From contig NC_081844.1 in the NCBI RefSeq assembly GCF_963259705.1, positions 21,437,715-21,501,714 of the forward strand: a stretch of DNA of 64,000 bases, in the 5' to 3' direction. This DNA is from Myotis daubentonii (lineage: Eukaryota; Chordata; Mammalia; Chiroptera; Vespertilionidae). Below, one piece after another: positions 32,105 through 43,504 of the stretch. The stretch's first letter is position 1, and every line of letters begins with the position of its first letter. The translations under genes and the position numbers were made by a program. Under the pieces are notes generated by a model, which saw only the letters and a list, made by a program, of their open reading frames with translations, was not told where the DNA came from and made no database searches.

Positions 32105-33008
32105 CAGGGGTGGGCAACCCCTGGCACGCCTGCCAAACATATCATGCCAGTAACTTTTGCTGGCACGCGAAACCCTCTCTTATAATCTTCCATTTACAAT
32201 TTTTTAAATTGTTTCATTGCTTAAAGTATTACAAAGAGTATTATATATGTCTCCTTCCCCCCCCCCCCTTGACCTTCCCCTAGCCTCCCATACCCCCCCG
32301 TGTCTTGTGTCCATTGGTTATGCTTATATGCATGCATACAAGTCCTTCGGTTGACCTCTTCCCCCCCCCCCCCCAATTTTTTTCTTAATGTCGACTTTTT
32401 TATTTTTCAGATAAATTCAGTGTAGGTGCATCTTAGATAAATAAATAATTTTACATAACAAGTTATCTTAAAGACCATAGACATGGATTGATGAGAGAGG
32501 GGAAGAGCAATTTCTATGCCTCTGCCTTAACTCTCCCTGCCTTCCTAGATCCGACCAGTGTTTGGTTTCATCCACATACGCTTGTGAATCTTTGTTCTCA
32601 GTGATGAATTTTGTTAAGTCTCATAATAGGAGTAGCCTGACGGATGAAAGTAGTAGCTCATGCATATCTCTGAAGGTCACGAAATAAAAACCTGATGTAA
32701 AGTCTCTGTAATCAGTGATGCAGCAGCAAAAGTCCCACTGATAATATCAAACAGAGTCATAAAGTTTTCTGTCGGATTATCAGTGTACATGTATATATTA
32801 AAAAATAAATGTATTTTTCATCATCATACTGTTTTGTCGCTCGAATGAGTTTTATTATTTCTTCAAGGTTCTTCACATACGTACACCTTAAGAGATATCA
32901 AGTAGGCGTAACATGTTCTCAAAAAATTAGGGTTGGTACGCAGAAGAATTTTGAGTCAGAGATTTTGCTGGTTTGGGCATGCACTCACAAAAAGGTTGCC
33001 TATCCCTG
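32105..33008 (+). mobile_element. Non-autonomous hAT element with an L1 insert
   Basis: Starts CAGGGGTGGGCAACC and ends GGTTGCCTATCCCTG (inverted repeats), flanked by gtataggc / ctataggc (8 bp, one mismatch). An L1 3' end is inserted at about 32197-32390. Confidence 0.82.
32197..32390 (-). mobile_element. L1 3' end, antisense, inside hAT
   Basis: Same 'gcttaaagtattacaaagag' to 'ttggttatgcttatatgcat' sequence as 26430-26690, with two poly-C runs. Confidence 0.72.
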
Positions 33009-34442
33009 CTATAGGCTATTCTGTGATCTTTTCCTTGACAGTGTTGGCCTCTTCTCCCAACGTAGAAAATTCCAGGACTTTGGGCTGTGTTAGCAGGGTT
33101 GGTTGGGATTGGGTGGAACTGTGTACCAGAGAGGGAGAACTATGGAGTCTACTGTCAGGTTCCAGTCCCAGCCGGACTCCCTTCTGGCCTTGACCTCAGG
33201 CAAATTACATAATTCCTAAACATGCCTCATTATTTGTAAAATGGGTTCTGGTGGGGGTAGGGGGTGGTGTCTCATATTTTTATTGTGTTCAGATTGGGAG
33301 AATAAGGAGGAGCCTCTATTATATTCTGGTGGGGGATAGGGAGTGCTTGCTTTGCTCTGCCTGAATAGCCTTGAGAAAAGCTATCCAGGCCCCATTTTGC
33401 CTGTGGTCATCTTGGTCTTGTCCACTTACAGCTGAAACTTCTTGTTTGTTTCTAGTTGCAGTTATGTCCACAGACATTGGCACATTGTGAAGCAGTGCCA
33501 GGGGAGACTTGGGCTTGCGATTGTGCAATTTCCAGAAACAGGAATTAGTAATTCCTGCGTCCTTGTGGGTGGCTAATGTCCCCAGTTGTCTTACCCCAGG
33601 CAATGACACATACATGCCTGTGGGTGAATTGGCATTTGAGATTTTGTTTTGTGTAAAAGAAAAGGAAGAGTGAGATAAATTTGTGATTTTACACTTGGAA
33701 CACTTTCCACTGTGTTTGAGGAAACCCATATTTCCTGGGAGCAGATTGTTATTGTGAGTGTTGAAATGGGAGAACTGCATGGAGTATGGAACCTGCCAGC
33801 ACAGGTTGGGGGGGGCGGGGGCGGTGCTGGGCTGTAGGAAAGAGTACACCATGCCTGTCTTGGACCAGTTGTATACCCTCCCAAGCCTCAGTTTTCCATA
33901 TGTGAAATGGAATAATAGATTTTGGCTCTAGGAACTTTGACCAGCATCTAGATTTTAAGAGAAAGTAATTCTTGTTTTATTATATATTTTTCAAACTGTG
34001 GGTAATGGAATGAATTAAGTAAATATAACATTCATTTTTAATATATACATGTACACTGATAATTCATTGCAGAATGAATTAAGTATTGTGTAAGGAAAAA
34101 AAAAGAAAAGGGTGTCAGCCACTCAAGGGTATTTTATAAAAACTTATTTCATTTATTGTGTACATGATAAAATGTGTTTCTTACTGTGGGTCATGTCAGA
34201 ACAGTGTGAAATAACATGGTGTTAGATACTACTCATTGGTAACTGGTTACCTTGATTTCTCCCCCCTTTTTGGCCATTTTGCAATCTGTTCACTTGCTGT
34301 CCGAGTAGAGTATATGGGGCGTTATCCAAGGCCTCCCTTGAGATAAACTTAACCGTGCAGGTGTTCGGACATTAAGTAGTTGCTAGCGAAGAGACTGCTC
34401 TAAGCAAGCCGGACCGAGGGTAGGCATTATCATCTGACCTTA
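33009..34442. other. Inferred BRD4 intron 1, unique stretch
   Basis: No exon or named repeat. The longest ORFs (minus strand, about 33319-33884) show no family features. Confidence 0.4.
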
Positions 34443-34444
34443 TA

Positions 34445-34610
34445 CAGTGGGGCCTTGTCTTACGAGTTTAATTCGTTCCAAGACTGAGCTTGTTAAGGAG
34501 CTCGTTAACTCAAATTACTCTGTCAACTCAATGCAAAAAATCTGGCTGAGAGACAGCTGGTATCTCAAAAAACTCATTAGTCGGGACACTCGTAAGTTTA
34601 GGCCCCACTG
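34445..34610 (+). mobile_element. Tc1/mariner (Tigger-like) MITE
   Basis: A 166-bp element with inverted termini CAGTGGGGCC...GGCCCCACTG, flanked by TA on both sides, the hallmark of Tc1/mariner integration. Sub-terminal 'ttacgagttt' and 'actcgtaagttt' are also inverted. Non-coding. Confidence 0.85.
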
Positions 34611-34612
34611 TA

Positions 34613-36040
34613 TTAATATAGTTAAGACTGCTGGAGGAATTACGTCACACAAGAATATGCAGTTGCAAATCACACCTCATTACTCACAAGGTTCCTGGTG
34701 CCCTGGACTCAGACTTAACGGGGTCCCCGGGAAGAGTGGCGTCTTCTAAGGGCAGCGGCGGATCCCTCTTTGGGTGGCTGGCGGTTTGGTTGGGTCAAGT
34801 CAGAGGGAGGAGAGCGACCAAAGTCTGGCGATCAAAGGTTCGGCCATTCTTCTGCCCCCCAGCGTGGAGCGTGGACCAAGAAGGTGATCGATGGCTGAAG
34901 TTGGGGACCCGTTTTTAAGCCTGTTCTGACCCATGGCAGTCCAGGTGGCTATCAGTAACATACGTCATCACACAAGTGTTAATCAGAGTACAAGCTGGTT
35001 ATCAATCACAGTGTCACTCAGAAGGTGTCTATCAGGTTTACATATGTCATTCCTAAGGGTAGCATTCAGCTATGGTCTTATCTATATGGTGCAGCTAGGG
35101 CTTGGCCAGAGTGGTCATTCCCTGTGCTCTTTAATATTTCACAAAAATAATTTTTCTACATTTCCTATAACACTCTTTATTTTCTATTGCTATAACATTA
35201 TAACACTCTCTACTTATTTCCTGTCATCACTATTACTATGACACTTGCCCAAGGGTGACCCTCCTGGATATGCTTTCTAGTAGCAGGTGAACTGCATTGA
35301 TCTTTGTTTTCTTCCTTGTACCCACTGCTTGCTAGAAGCTCTGTAGGGAGGGGGAGTGGTGTGAAGTTTAGGAGTCATGTAGTGGTGAAGATGGTCAGTA
35401 GTTTGCAACAGGCAAAACAAGTATATGTGCTTGTGCGTGTGTGTAAGGCAAGCTACTTGTCCTGTAGATACACTGTCCTACCAACTTTTAAATTAAGATG
35501 TTAATTCTTTTAGGAAATGGTTGTATTGGATAGGTCTCTCTGGTATAAATATAACAAAACTAGTTACAACAAGAGGAAATTTGTTGGCTGATTTGTCAAG
35601 AAGTTTGGAGTGGGGCCCAGGCACAGCTGAATCCAGGGGCTGTAACAGGGACATCAGAGCTTCTTCTCGCTCTGGTATCCTGACCTCAGGGCCAAGAGTG
35701 AGTCTTCCCCAGAGGTGCTTTCTGATGGCAGGAGACTCTGGCTCAGATCATTGCCCATCCCTGACCATATGCAGGATGGAATGCCGAACCACCTTGCCTT
35801 AAACATGGCACTTGTAGCCTATCTCTGCCCCCCACTTGTTCACCTCAGGTAGTAGCTCCAGCAGTATATTGGTTATTATTATGAGACATGCTAGGTGGGA
35901 TTTTTTTTGTTAAACCATCTGTCTTTTATGCCAGAAGTAGAGTGTACTCCTTAAAGCAAGAAATTTTGGATGGATGAAAGGCAAGTTATTTTTTTCATAC
36001 TGAGGTGATAAACCAGAATTAGTTGAAAAAGAAAAGGGTA
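34613..36040. other. Inferred BRD4 intron 1, unique stretch
   Basis: No exon, RNA gene or repeat that I can name. Confidence 0.4.
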
Positions 36041-36230
36041 GCCTGGCCGGTGTGGCTGAGTTGGTTGAGTGTCTTCACATGCACCAAGAGGTCACTGGTT
36101 CGATTCCCTGGTGGTGGGGTTGATCTCTGGTAGAGAGGGTGTGCAGGAGGCAGCCCAGCTGATCGATGTTTCTCATCAATGTTTCTCTCTCTCCCTCTCC
36201 CTTCCTCTCTCTAAAATCAATTTTTAAAAA
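36041..36230 (+). mobile_element. VES-type SINE, older subfamily
   Basis: 'gcctggccggtgtggctgag' head; 'ctgatcgatgtttctcatca' body; short tail. Confidence 0.85.
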
Positions 36231-36509
36231 ACCACACACTACAGAGAGTAAAAAGATACACTTTAAAGAAAAAAGAAAAGGGGGAAGTGAATATATATGG
36301 TTAAGGATGTATGTATAGAATCCTATGGTAGAGAAATAAATGAAAGACAGTTTATCTTACCAGGTCCCACGTACAGAGGGACCTGCTGTGGGGGCTCTGG
36401 GAGGAGTCACAACAAGTCTGAAGAGTCTCTTGGGTGGGTGAGAGGGCTTGGGCCACCAGTGAAAGGACCCGGTTTGGCCAGAAAAACTGCCCTCGGGAAA
36501 CAAAAAAAA

Positions 36510-36703
36510 GATGGGCGGGGAACTTCAGGCCGTAAAAGGCCCACAAAATCATTTGGTTTGGCCCTGCCAAGGCATTAGGGTTGAGTTAATTAAATGTTTG
36601 AACAAATATAGCAGGCTAATTTTTAAGTTGATAATTTTATTTGGCCCTTGAATGATATAAATATCCAAATGGCCCTTGGCAGAAAAAAGGTTCCTCACCC
36701 CTG
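36510..36703 (-). mobile_element. hAT element, antisense, one end eroded
   Basis: Reverse complement begins CAGGGGTGAGGAACC and matches the hAT at 15605-15780 in 'aagggccatttggatattta'. The other end (gatgggcggggaacttc) is recognisable, but no clear 8-bp duplication remains. Confidence 0.72.
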
Positions 36704-36959
36704 GCTTAGACCATCAGGGAAGCATAGGGCAAGACTATGATAAGAGACCAGGTAGATAAATTTCAGTAGACATTTACATGAATGAAATTGTAACGAAGAA
36801 CGTTTCAGTAGGCTGGATTCATCTTTGTCCATGTCTGCAAAAACTGTTGTCGTTTACTAAGCTGTTTCTGTACTTGAGTTCTTGTAGTCTGCTGCTTGGC
36901 ATTCCTCTAGTTTGTTATGGGGTGTGGCCACAACATTAGTAACAAAGAAACAGAATTTC

Positions 36960-37039
36960 CAGAGGATGAGGCCCAGATATCAGGATTTTTTAAAGATTCC
37001 CAGGTGATTCTAATGTGCAGCCAAGGTTGAGAACCACTG
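36960..37039 (+). mobile_element. MER5-type ancient hAT fragment
   Basis: Ends with the classic 'ggtgattctaatgtgcagcc' and 'ggttgagaaccactg'. Confidence 0.75.
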
Positions 37040-37452
37040 CTCTAGTATTACTGAAAACTACTCAGATTTCCTTAATCAAAAACAAGTGTTAAGCATTGCT
37101 AGAGCAATAATTTTTCTACAGTTCTTGTTGGCTTTATTTAGTCCTTTAAGGGGCTCAAATAATCGAGAGTCCTGTGGCCAAGGACAAAACTAGCCCTGTT
37201 TCTCACTAGAGCATCAGTTCTTAATTTGAGGGGAGTCTGAGGTCTCTTTGAGGATGTGATGGATGCTGTGGATTCTTTCTCCAGAAAAATGTGTATGTGT
37301 GAATATTAAATAATATTTGGGGGTGGGGGGGTTAGAATCCTAAAGCCCACCCAACGAGTATGTACTACAACGAATTAACTAGGGTTTGTTGTTGTTTTTG
37401 TTTTGTTTTGAGAATGAGAAGTGTCTTATGTTAATTAAAAGGCTCTTGATAG

Positions 37453-37685
37453 TTTTGGTCGAGTGGTTCAGTTGGTTGGAGCATCGTCTAGTAAACCAAA
37501 TAGTTGCAGAGTTGATTCCCAGTAGGGGCACATACCTAGGTTGCGGGTTCTATCCCCGGTTGGGGCACATACAGGAGGCAGTACATCGATGTTTCTCTCT
37601 CCCCCTCTCCCTCTTTCCCTTCCTCTCTCTCTAAAAACCGATAAAAACATATCCTTGGGTGAGGATTTTAAAAAGTAATAAAAAT
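37453..37685 (+). mobile_element. VES-type SINE, older, sense
   Basis: Flanked by aaaaggctcttgata (about 37438) and aaaaggttcttgatg (about 37686). Confidence 0.85.
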
Positions 37686-38167
37686 AAAAGGTTCTTGATG
37701 ATTTTGAAGACTTTCCTTTTTGCATGCAGCCTGATTTGTCAGATGTTTGCAAATTTATGAAGCAGAAACAACATGGAGCACCCATTTTGGTTTTTCTTAT
37801 AAAAATCCTCCAGAGGTTTTTACTGAGTCCTCAACTCAAGTAACCCGTCTGCCCATAGTGGTACAAACCTGCCCAGGGCTCCTGTGTACCCCTTTCTCAG
37901 CTTGTTCTCTTTCCTGGGTATAAGGAATGTCAGAATATGCCAGAAAAGGCCTGTGGTGGCTGCAGATGAAAGATTTGTGTTCTGGGACTCTTCACTGAAG
38001 CTGCCACTGTTCCTAAAACTGTCTCCAGGATTTGTTGTCAGCCTACTGCAGGGGTGGGCAAACTTTTTGACTTGAGGGCCACAATGGGTTCTTAAACTGG
38101 ACCGGAGGGCCGGAACAAAAGGATGGATGGAGTGTTTGTGTGAACTAATATAAATTCAAAGTAAACA

Positions 38168-39664
38168 TCTGCACTAATAAAAGAGAAATGCCGGGAGCTG
38201 GTCCATCCTTGCTGTTTCAAGGGACCTGGCATATATGGCATATGGTTCTTAATATGTTTGCTCACCTTCTTGGCGCTGTGTTTTAACCAAGGTCACCTCT
38301 CCGAGAAAGGTTGGTTGTTTCCCCACGTAGGAATTTTTCCCTGAAGTCAGGGAGGGGATGCCTCTCCTAGAAAGGTTGTTTCCCCAGGTAGGAATTTTTC
38401 CCTGAAGTCAGGGAGGGGATGAAACTCCTTAACTTAAGTGCCAGGCGGGTACTTAATCACTACAAACAATCATGCTTAAGCTACATAATCTTTACTCCCT
38501 GGAATGGAGATAAGAAACGCCCTAACCTTTGTAATAGAGATTGATAGGATTGAATCAACTGGTATAAATACAGATGTAACAAGACAGCAAGAGACAGAAC
38601 TTCAGACACAGAACAGAACTCAGAACACAGAACTTAGAACACAGGGCTTGGAAGACAGGACCAAGAGAGACAGAGCCTAGGCACAGAACCTACACAGAGC
38701 ATTCTCTAGAGACAGAAGAACTTCGCTGGCGAGAGCATGCCGGAGGATCCTGGACAGGGACTGGCCTCGGAGCCTGGAGGCGGAGCCTGGCGAGAGAGCA
38801 TGGCAGGGGATCCTGGACTGAACCTGACTACGGAGATTGGCAGGAGAGCCTGACTAGAACCTGGTGACTGGACCTGCCTGGAGAACCTAGCGAGGGAACA
38901 TGGCCACAGAACCTGGCTGGAGATCCGAAGCAGAACCTCTCTGGAGATCGAGACCAGAACTTGGCTGGAGATCCTGGCTAGGCTGCTGATCAACTGAACG
39001 CTGTCTCCGTGTCATTCCTTCTTCACCGACTCCGTCCACACCTTTGGGGACCCCTGGACCTGCTGGGGTTGGACCCCGGCAGAGAAACATGGTAATTGGC
39101 GTACGACCGCTACCCTTTTCATTGGCTAATCAGTGAGATATGCAAATTAACTGTCAGCCAAGATGGCAGCTGGCAGCCAGGCAGCTTGAAACTAACATGA
39201 GGCTTGCTTGCCTCAGTGACTGAGGATCGTTGGAACGTTGCCCGCATGCGGCTGCAGGCCTCTGAGCTGGCAGTTTAAGAAACATTGTAACAAATACCTC
39301 CGGACTTCAGCCAGCAGATTCGGAACATTGTATGCAAAGGCCAGAAACATACTTTCAGCAGCGGAGGCCTAAGAGCTGGAGCCAAGCCTCAAAGCTAAAG
39401 CTGGCCCAGAATGAAAAAAAAAAAGGAAAAAAGGAGCGGTTGGGAGCTTCAGTCACCCCCAGCCTGAAAACAGCCCTCAGCCCCTCACCCAGACTGGCCA
39501 GGCACCCCAGTGGGGACCCCCACCCTGAAGGGTGTGTGACCAGCTGCAAACAGCCATCATCCCCTCACCCAGGCTGGCCAGGCACCCCAGTGGGGACCCC
39601 CACCCTGATCCAGGACACCCTTCAGGGCAAACCAGCCGGCCCCCACCCGTGCACCAGGCCTCTA
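38168..39664 (+). mobile_element. Helitron (distinct 5' subfamily) containing a solo LTR
   Basis: Starts TCTGCACTAATAAAAGAG, right after A at 38167, where the intact sister hAT reads aca|tca. A solo LTR interrupts it at 38189-39081. Its apparent 3' end, gtgcaccaggcctcta at 39649-39664, looks like a Helitron terminus but lacks the left arm of the hairpin and the final G. It runs straight into the next Helitron. Confidence 0.82.
38189..39081 (+). mobile_element. Solo LTR, class II family, inside a Helitron
   Basis: The 893-bp element runs TGCCGGGAGCT ... GACCCCGGCA, with a perfect 6-bp duplication GAGAAA at 38183-38188 and 39082-39087. It is the same family as 12603-13583, with a different-sized 'agaacctgg' array (about 38590-38980) and a tandem copy of an upstream 'gaatttttccctgaagtcag' block. 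TATA box ggtataaatacag near 38560. Confidence 0.92.
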
Positions 39665-40402
39665 CCCTATATAGTAAAAGGGTAATATGCCTCCCGGCAC
39701 CGGGGGCAGCGTGACAGGGGGCAGCACCCAAACCCCCTGATTGCCTTGCGGCTCTGTGTGTGACAGGGTGCGGCACCCCAACCCCCCGCCCCTCCACGGG
39801 CCCTGCTCTGTGTGTGACGGGGTATAGCCATAACCTCCCCATCAGCCCTTCCCTGAGTGTGACAGTGGTGGCGCCCCAACCCGCTGATCCGCCCTGCTCT
39901 GTGTGTGACAGGGGACGGTGCCCCAACTCCCCTATCAGCCCTACTCTGAGTGACAGGGGGGAGCTCCTCAACCCCCTGATGGGCCCTGCTCTGTGTGTGA
40001 CGGTATGGAGCCCCAACCCCCCTGATGGGCCCTGCTCTGTGCGTGACAGGGGGTGGCGCCACACACTCCCCATCGACCCTGCCTTGAGTGTGACAGGGGG
40101 CAGTGCCCCAACCCCCCAATCGGCCCTACCCTGAGCGTGACTGAGGGTGGCATTGCAACCTCCCGATCCGCCCTGCTCTGTGCATGACAGGGGGAGGCGC
40201 CCCAACTCCCCAATTGGCCCTGCTCTGAGCCCGACCAGGGGCTGCACCTAGGGATTGGGCCTGCCCTCTGGCACCCAGGAGCAGGCCTAAGCCAGCAGGT
40301 TGTTATCTCCCGAGGGGTCCCAGACTGCAAGAGGGCACAGGCCGGGCTGAGGGACCCCCCCCTTCCCCCGAGTGCACAAATTTTTGTGCACCGGGCCTCT
40401 AG
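39661..40402 (+). mobile_element. HeliBat-type Helitron abutting the previous one
   Basis: 5' end TCTACCCTATATAGTAAAAG, 3' hairpin TGCACAAATTTTTGTGCA, then CTAG at 40399-40402. The next base (T at 40403) resumes the hAT exactly. The 5' end overlaps the 'ctcta' of the preceding element. Confidence 0.88.
39707..40240 (+). repeat. Minisatellite inside the Helitron
   Basis: About eleven imperfect units of about 46 bp, each with 'tgtgtgacagg' and 'ccccaacccc' modules. The array explains the long minus-strand ORFs here, which are not genes. Confidence 0.8.
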
Positions 40403-40480
40403 TCATTACATAAAAGGGTACAGTCTTTTTTTTTCAATAGTTTTATTCATTTCAAACGGGCCGTAGTTTGCCCACGGCTG

Positions 40481-40887
40481 GCCTAGTGTCTTTGCTATAG
40501 AAGGTAACCCAATGGGTCGCTAGCCAGCCTGATTATTTGGTGGTGTTGGGTATGGGTAGACATATAAAGATTATGGCTGTTGGTTCCTTGTGTGACTTAA
40601 CGCCTGCTCTCTGCTGTGGAACATTTGTTCCTGCATGCCCTTGAACCTGCAGACTGAGGGAGATAAACCGTTCTTTAGAATAATACACGCTTAGGACTAT
40701 AAACACCTACACCAGGTGGTGTGCATGATGTCACTATACTCTCTCTCTCCAAATCCCTGTCTGGTGAATGAATAGGAAATACAATACCATAAACTTGAAT
40801 AATTCATACTTTTGTAATTGGGGCAGAGTTGTCAGAGGATGGAAAAGAACTATTACTTCTAAGAATGGTGCATATTAAAGTCTCTTT
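40481..40887. other. Inferred BRD4 intron 1, unique stretch
   Basis: Nothing recognised. Confidence 0.4.
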
Positions 40888-40889
40888 TG

Positions 40890-41545
40890 ACCCTAGCCAA
40901 TTTGGCTCAGTAGATAGAGGGTCCCACGGACTTAAGGGTCCCAGGTTTGATTCCAGTCAAGGGCACATGCCTGAGTTGTGGGCTCAATCCCTCGGGCAGT
41001 GATCAGCAAACTCATTAGTCAACAGCCAAATATCAACAGTACAATGATTGAAATTTCTTTTGAGAGCCAAATTTTTTAAACTTAAATTATATAGGTAGGT
41101 ACATTGTTATTAACTTAATTAGGGTACTCCTAAGCTGGCCTTTGCCAAAAACATCCTCAGTCTGATTGAGGTACGTTCGCTGAGGTCGACCCCTCCCAAC
41201 TCTCCCATCCACACTGGTCTTGTATAGTTTCGTCTATCTCCTTTCGTTCATCCTCTCTATATGTCCACCCCCCACTTCTTCTAATGCCACTTCTTCAAAA
41301 TAGACTCGCCCAGGCCGAAAACCGACTTCTGCGCATGGGCCACTAAGTTTCACTCGCACTGTACGTGGTATTTTGTGGAAGAGCCACACTCAAGGGGCCA
41401 AAGAGCCGCATGTAGCTCGTGAGCCGAAGTTTGCCAACCACTGCCCTAGGGGGTGTGCAGGAGGCAGCCGAGCAAGGATTTTCTCTCGTCATTGATATTT
41501 CTATCTCTCCCTCTTTCTCTCTGAACTCAATAAAAATATATTTTT
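40890..41545 (+). mobile_element. VES SINE split by a hAT element
   Basis: Head 'ccctagccaatttggctcag' to 'gggctcaatccctcggg' (40890-40996), then body and tail from 41452, with hAT 40997-41443 between. Confidence 0.87.
40997..41443 (+). mobile_element. Non-autonomous hAT inserted in a VES SINE
   Basis: Termini CAGTGATCAGCAAACT and AGTTTGCCAACCACTG are inverted. Flanked by ccctcggg / ccctaggg (8 bp, one mismatch). Length 447 bp, no transposase frame. Confidence 0.88.
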
Positions 41546-41699
41546 TAAAAAAAACAAAATATGACTGGGGGAGAGTGAGACAGGTGTTCCAGGGATCTTC
41601 ATCTCTAGTGATGGGCAGAGACCCAATGCTAGAAAGGTGATATAATTCATTTAACAAGTGTGCATCCAAGAAACAGATTTTTATTTTGCTGTTTTTAAA

Positions 41700-41843
41700 T
41701 TAAAATATATATATATATTTGATTTTAGAGAGAGAAAACATCCATTGGTTGTGATCAAACGCAAAACCTGGGTATGTGCCCTGCCTGGGAATCAGACCTG
41801 CAACCTTTTGATGACAACCAACTGAGCCACACTAGCCAGAGCT
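41700..41843 (-). mobile_element. SINE, antisense, shortened
   Basis: 'gattttagagagagaaaaca' start and reversed head 'tgagccacactagccagagc'. Confidence 0.72.
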
Positions 41844-43093
41844 TTATTTTACTTTTAAAACTTTTCTTTGACTTTGTGAAATGACAATTGATCTCATTGA
41901 ATGCGAGTTTGGCTCTGGTTGGCTGTGGGGTAATTTCACTCAAGAAAGTGGTAGAAATGTTAGACAAGCTCCATATAAAACTGGACTAGTAATCAGATTT
42001 GAGAGTACATGGTGAAAATACACTAGATGGATTGCAGCATAATTCTCCAGCTGCTCTAAAACACACTTTATGTAGGATAAAACCCAAACTCCCATTCTGG
42101 GTACTCTGGGCCCCTGGCTTCTGTGATAGTCCACTATTCCATTCCATGTCTTTGCACTTTGCTTCCCCTAGAACCCCCCATCTCTCAGGGTCCATTTTGG
42201 ATTTTACTTGTTTTACAGTGACCCATCCAATTTCTAAAGCAGTGCTGTCCAGTGGAATTCCCTTAGTGATGGAAACATTATGTTTTGGGGTTATCCCACA
42301 TGTTGGCCACTGCCTCCACGGGGCGAGTGAGCTCGTAAAGGTGGCTAGAAAACTGATGTCATGCCTGCTTTGACAGGTTTTAGAGAAGAGGTTCCTGATC
42401 TCACAGGGCTCCTGAGGCATCCTAGTCAACATTGCCCTTGTAAGCAGGTGGTTGTGCAGTTCTGTGATGCAGGGGCTGGTCTAGCCAGACTTTGGGGGCC
42501 TTGGGCTTTGCCAGGAGGGTGGGAGAGGAGGGGCCTGGGCCAGCATTTAGGGTCAAAAGATAGTCAGGGACTGAATCCTGATTTATGTAGCTGGGAAAAA
42601 TACCTTCTCTGGCCCATCCCATAGAAAGTTGGAAATGGAGTCCCTGTAGGATCTCAGATTGAGAAAGCCAGGCTTCTATGGAATAAGTCAGGTGGAGAAT
42701 TGGTGTTCATTGGGGAAGGGCTTTTCCTTCTAAAACCAACCATCCTGGAATGAATTCCTATTATCTAGATAAGTATCATGTTCTCTAGTCTCTGCCCTAG
42801 AAAGTTCCCCACCCCTCTGGAATTTGCTTTATCTGACATCTTTCATTGCATTTATTCCATACATTCCCTCTCCCCCCATTTTGTGAGTAGAGCTTTAGGG
42901 GCAGTACTGGCCCATTAGGCCCATTATCTTTGTGTGTAGAGAAGGTAAATGAAGGTTCAAGCAGTGACTGCAGACTGAACTGTGGTTCTAGAAGGTACTA
43001 CCATTTGTGGGTCTGCCAGGAGTGAATCAACTGAGTGAGGTGCTAGTAGACCTAGTCCATTCAGTTTTACTCCATGATCAAAATACACTAGAT
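41844..43093. other. Inferred BRD4 intron 1, mostly unique
   Basis: An old hAT fragment starting CAGTGCTGTCCAGTGG lies at about 42241-42360. The rest shows no named repeat or exon. A 27-nt segment at 42015-42041 recurs around the SPIN insertion at 43094. Confidence 0.45.
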
Positions 43094-43302
43094 CAGTGGT
43101 TCTCAACCTTCTGGCCCTTTAAATACAGTTCCTCATGTGACCCAACCCTAAAATTATTTTTGTTGCTACTTCATAACTGTAATGTTGCTACTGTTATGAA
43201 TTGTAATGTAAATATCTGATATGTAGGATGGTCTTAGGCAACCCCTGTGAAAGGGTCATTCAACTACCAAAGGGGTTGCGACCCACAGGTTGAGAACCAC
43301 TG
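43094..43302 (-). mobile_element. SPIN hAT transposon (non-autonomous), reverse
   Basis: Begins CAGTGGTTCTCAACC, ends GGTTGAGAACCACTG, with a perfect 8-bp duplication cactagat on both sides. Sequence and ends match the SPIN ('space invader') family. Internally deleted. Confidence 0.9.
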
Positions 43303-43504
43303 CACTAGATGGATTGCAGCATAGGCTCATGAAATGAAACTATTTTGAAAGTTAATACTAAGTCATGACATTCACTTTTAATGACATGATTAATAGTGTT
43401 GTTGAGTTCTTACTTTCTGTTGCATTTCATTTGCACCCTAAATAAGCCCTGTGAGGGTATTATATGTGTTTCAGAGTTGAGGAAATTGTGTTGAAGCCAT
43501 CTGC

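Larger units (their letters stand above)
38049..40480 (+). mobile_element. Young hAT element split by Helitrons and an LTR
   Basis: Termini CAGGGGTGGGCAAAC and CCCACGGCTG, with an 8-bp duplication gcctactg / gcctagtg outside. The two halves (38049-38167 and 40403-40480) rejoin into the same element seen uninterrupted at 61379-61592 and 62253-62453. Everything between them is later insertion. Confidence 0.92.

Noticed and set aside
31415..33884. Minus-strand ORFs as genes within the intron
   Set aside because: No start context, splice sites, domains or poly(A) signals; lengths are within chance expectation.
39477..40247. 256-residue minus-strand ORF and overlapping ORFs
   Set aside because: They are the translation of a 46-bp minisatellite inside a Helitron; the protein is a tandem artefact with no domain.
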